A stretch of DNA of 64,000 nucleotides from Salinicoccus albus DSM 19776. GTDB lineage: Bacteria > Bacillota > Bacilli > Staphylococcales > Salinicoccaceae. How positions within the stretch are numbered: the first letter of the stretch is position 1; each line of letters opens with the position of its first letter. The notes under the pieces were generated by a model, which worked only from the letters and a program-made list of their open reading frames with translations, made no database searches and was not told where the DNA came from. The stretch lies in contig NZ_ARQJ01000026.1 in NCBI RefSeq assembly GCF_000385175.1, positions 1 to 64,000 on the forward strand. Reading direction: 5' to 3'. Made by a program: the position numbers and the translations under genes. Below are positions 62,266 to 64,000 of the stretch, piece after piece.

Positions 62266-63345
62266 ATGATGAAATTTGTACTCGCTCCCGATTCCTTTAA
62301 AGGCACATTAAATCAAAAAAGAATCGCTGAAATTATTAATGATGCATTAAAAGAAGTCGGGCATATCGGGAGATTAAAACCGATGAGTGACGGCGGTGAC
62401 GGGCTGATGCACTGTTTCAGCAGCGAAGGTTACCAAAAGATACAGGTCAATGTGACAGGCCCCGAAGGTAAGACTGTTACTGCTGACTATTATATGGACG
62501 GGGAGACTGCAATTATAGAGACAGCAGAAGCCTGTGGTCTGCATTTGATCACTGACTCAAAACCGGATGAAAGGACTTCTTTCGGCGTCGGTGAGATGAT
62601 GTTCCATGCGATTGACCGGGGAGCCAGGAAAATTATAATTGGTCTGGGCGGTTCTGCAACGAACGACGGCGGTTACGGCATGTACATGGCCCTGGGCGGC
62701 ATGGCTTTGGACCAGAATACCCAGCCATTATCCGTCATGAATCATGAGATTCCGTATATCACAAAGCTCGATGACAGCGCCATCCGCCCTTTAAATGACA
62801 TACATCTGATAATTGCCTCAGATGTAACCAATCCGCTTCTCGGTCCGAACGGTGCGATAGCCACTTTTGGACCCCAGAAAGGAATTGACAGTGAACATAT
62901 AGAGTATTATGAAGAGATGCTTTTACATTTAAAAGAGAAAATCAGCGGGTTATACAGTGACGTGCACAGCGATACACCCGGCGCCGGCGCAGCAGGGGGT
63001 CTGGGATGGATGCTCCTGAATCTGGGCGCAGAAATTACCGAAGGCGGCGGTTTCATAGCGAAAATGATCCGGCTGGAAGAAGAGATACAAGATGCGGATG
63101 CCGTCATTACAGGCGAAGGCAAGAGTGATTCACAGACAATGGATGGAAAAGTCCCGGCAGTAGTTGCCATGCTGGCGCAAAAACACGACAAACCGGTCTA
63201 CCTGATCTCAGCTCAAATCACTGAAGATCTGACAGATCATTTTGACAGAGTCTGCGCTTTGACGGACTATGCCGACTCAGCAGAAGAAGTAAAAAGAAAT
63301 CCGGAAGCATATTTGAGACATACAATTGTAAGCATATTCGGGTAA
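62266..63345 (+). CDS. Glycerate kinase
   Basis: This 359-residue enzyme of the GlxK/GarK class phosphorylates D-glycerate. It has LAPDSFKGTLNQKRIAEII, MSDGGDGLMHCF, IGLGGSATNDGGYGMY and TPGAGAAGGLGWMLL, the family motifs. It overlaps nothing and follows the amidase by 8 nt with AGGAGA upstream, so is probably in the same operon. The product phosphoglycerate enters glycolysis. Confidence 0.92.
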   Translation: MMKFVLAPDSFKGTLNQKRIAEIINDALKEVGHIGRLKPMSDGGDGLMHCFSSEGYQKIQVNVTGPEGKTVTADYYMDGETAIIETAEACGLHLITDSKPDERTSFGVGEMMFHAIDRGARKIIIGLGGSATNDGGYGMYMALGGMALDQNTQPLSVMNHEIPYITKLDDSAIRPLNDIHLIIASDVTNPLLGPNGAIATFGPQKGIDSEHIEYYEEMLLHLKEKISGLYSDVHSDTPGAGAAGGLGWMLLNLGAEITEGGGFIAKMIRLEEEIQDADAVITGEGKSDSQTMDGKVPAVVAMLAQKHDKPVYLISAQITEDLTDHFDRVCALTDYADSAEEVKRNPEAYLRHTIVSIFG

Positions 63346-63383
63346 AATGCCCGGTGCACCTCAGAGGTGCACCGGGCATTTTT
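63344..63383. terminator. Bidirectional terminator
   Basis: AAAATGCCCGGTGCACCT-CAG-AGGTGCACCGGGCATTTTT is a perfect stem of about 18 bp. It stops the namA-amidase-kinase unit and the convergent aldo-keto reductase gene. Confidence 0.92.
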
Positions 63384-64000
63384 AATCAAAACTGAAGTTA
63401 TCTGGATTTTTGCCCAGTCTGTTATCCTGATCCAGCTGATCGATCATTGTCACATCCTGCTGTGTCAGCTCAAAATCGAATATATCGATATTCTGCTGAA
63501 TCCTCTCAGGTGTGATTGACTTTGGAATGGTTGAAACTTCTTTCTGTATATCCCATCTCAAAATAACCTGCGCCGGTGTCTTGTCATATTTGTTTGCAAG
63601 ATTGTGGATGACCGGATCATCAAAGTATCTTCCTCTGCCCAGCGGCGCCCATGCTTCAAGCTGGATATTATTATCTTCACAGAATGCTTTCATCTCTTTC
63701 TGAGCCAGTTGCGGATGGTATTCCAGCTGGTCGACCATCGGTTTTATCCTGCACGCTTCAAAGATATCTTCCAGATGCTGTTTATGGAAATTACTCACCC
63801 CTATCGCTCTTACCTTTTCCTCTTCATACAGTTTTTCAAGCGCCTTCCAGGCATCTGTGTACTTTCCCTCAACCGGCCAATGGATCAAATAGAGATCAAG
63901 GTAGTCTGTCCTCAAATTTTGCAGACTTTTGTCAAATGCTTTTAAGGTTGCTTCATATCCAAGGTCATCATTCCAGACTTTTGAAGTAATAAAAAGTTCT
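63382..64000 (-). CDS. Aldo-keto reductase, 5' part cut by window end
   Basis: This NADPH-dependent oxidoreductase is incomplete: its start lies beyond 64000. The visible 205 residues begin ELFITSKVWNDDLGYEATLK, with the catalytic Lys in TSKVW and His in DLYLIHWPVEGK, then GVSNFHKQHLEDI and the cofactor loop IPKSITPERIQQNI. A TTG at 63913-63915 might look like a start, but homology clearly extends upstream. Substrate unknown; members reduce methylglyoxal or keto sugars. Confidence 0.93.
   Translation of the reverse strand, partial: ELFITSKVWNDDLGYEATLKAFDKSLQNLRTDYLDLYLIHWPVEGKYTDAWKALEKLYEEEKVRAIGVSNFHKQHLEDIFEACRIKPMVDQLEYHPQLAQKEMKAFCEDNNIQLEAWAPLGRGRYFDDPVIHNLANKYDKTPAQVILRWDIQKEVSTIPKSITPERIQQNIDIFDFELTQQDVTMIDQLDQDNRLGKNPDNFSFD

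Overview
The window is a piece of a low- to medium-GC Gram-positive chromosome from the family Staphylococcaceae. The evidence is gene order: acpS-alr-mazEF-rsbUVW-sigB-tex, the three PH-domain genes before cshA/murF, tenA-thiD-thiM-thiE with yidC, murA-(DUF1146)-atpCDGAHFEBI-mnaA-upp-glyA, and prfA-rpmE-rho-murA2-pyrG-rpoE all follow the Staphylococcus/Bacillus arrangement. Several details differ from Staphylococcus aureus as I remember it: a type A (zinc) L31, no tdk, ddl or fbaA at their usual places, and a LysM/Rpf-like enzyme where sceD would be. I therefore infer a salt-tolerant relative such as Salinicoccus or Jeotgalicoccus rather than Staphylococcus itself; this genus-level guess is not proven by the sequence.

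Layout. 1-760: 5' end of a 16S rRNA gene preceded by tRNA-Gly, tRNA-Leu and tRNA-Glu, all on the minus strand with two good sigma-A promoters. 0.9-5.3 kb: katA under a PerR-type palindrome, luxS with an inverted repeat upstream, tex. 5.3-10.2 kb: general stress module sigB-rsbW-rsbV-rsbU with an internal sigma-B promoter, then mazF-mazE, alr, acpS. 10.2-17.8 kb: PH-domain membrane proteins, RNA helicase cshA, a hydrolase with no standard start codon, murF, and divergent rodA. 17.8-26.3 kb: a 49-residue protein, cls, yidC, the TPP-riboswitch-controlled thiamine operon, a secreted LysM/Rpf-like lytic enzyme, ssb, ywpF. 26.3-35.5 kb: fabZ, a small membrane protein, murA1, a DUF1146 protein, and the complete F1Fo ATP synthase operon with its promoter. 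35.5-50.2 kb: mnaA, upp, glyA, rpiB, arginine/tyrosine phosphatase, tsaC, prmC-prfA, rpmE, rho, murA2, transaldolase, ywjG, pyrG (with a CTP-type leader attenuator) and rpoE.

50.2-64 kb is an accessory region with mixed strands and single genes or short operons: double GNAT protein, BCCT osmolyte transporter, coaW, orphan ABC ATPase, acidic lipoprotein, OsmC, a ureohydrolase-Nramp-like pair, arsRBC, namA, an acetamidase-like gene, glycerate kinase and an aldo-keto reductase cut by the window end. The pair at 55.7-57.9 kb is the best candidate for an undescribed system: both proteins have changed metal-binding residues yet look intact and co-transcribed.

I saw no insertion sequence, prophage, CRISPR array or replication origin. 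Most start codons were re-chosen from Shine-Dalgarno (SD) spacing; several differ from the longest open frame.
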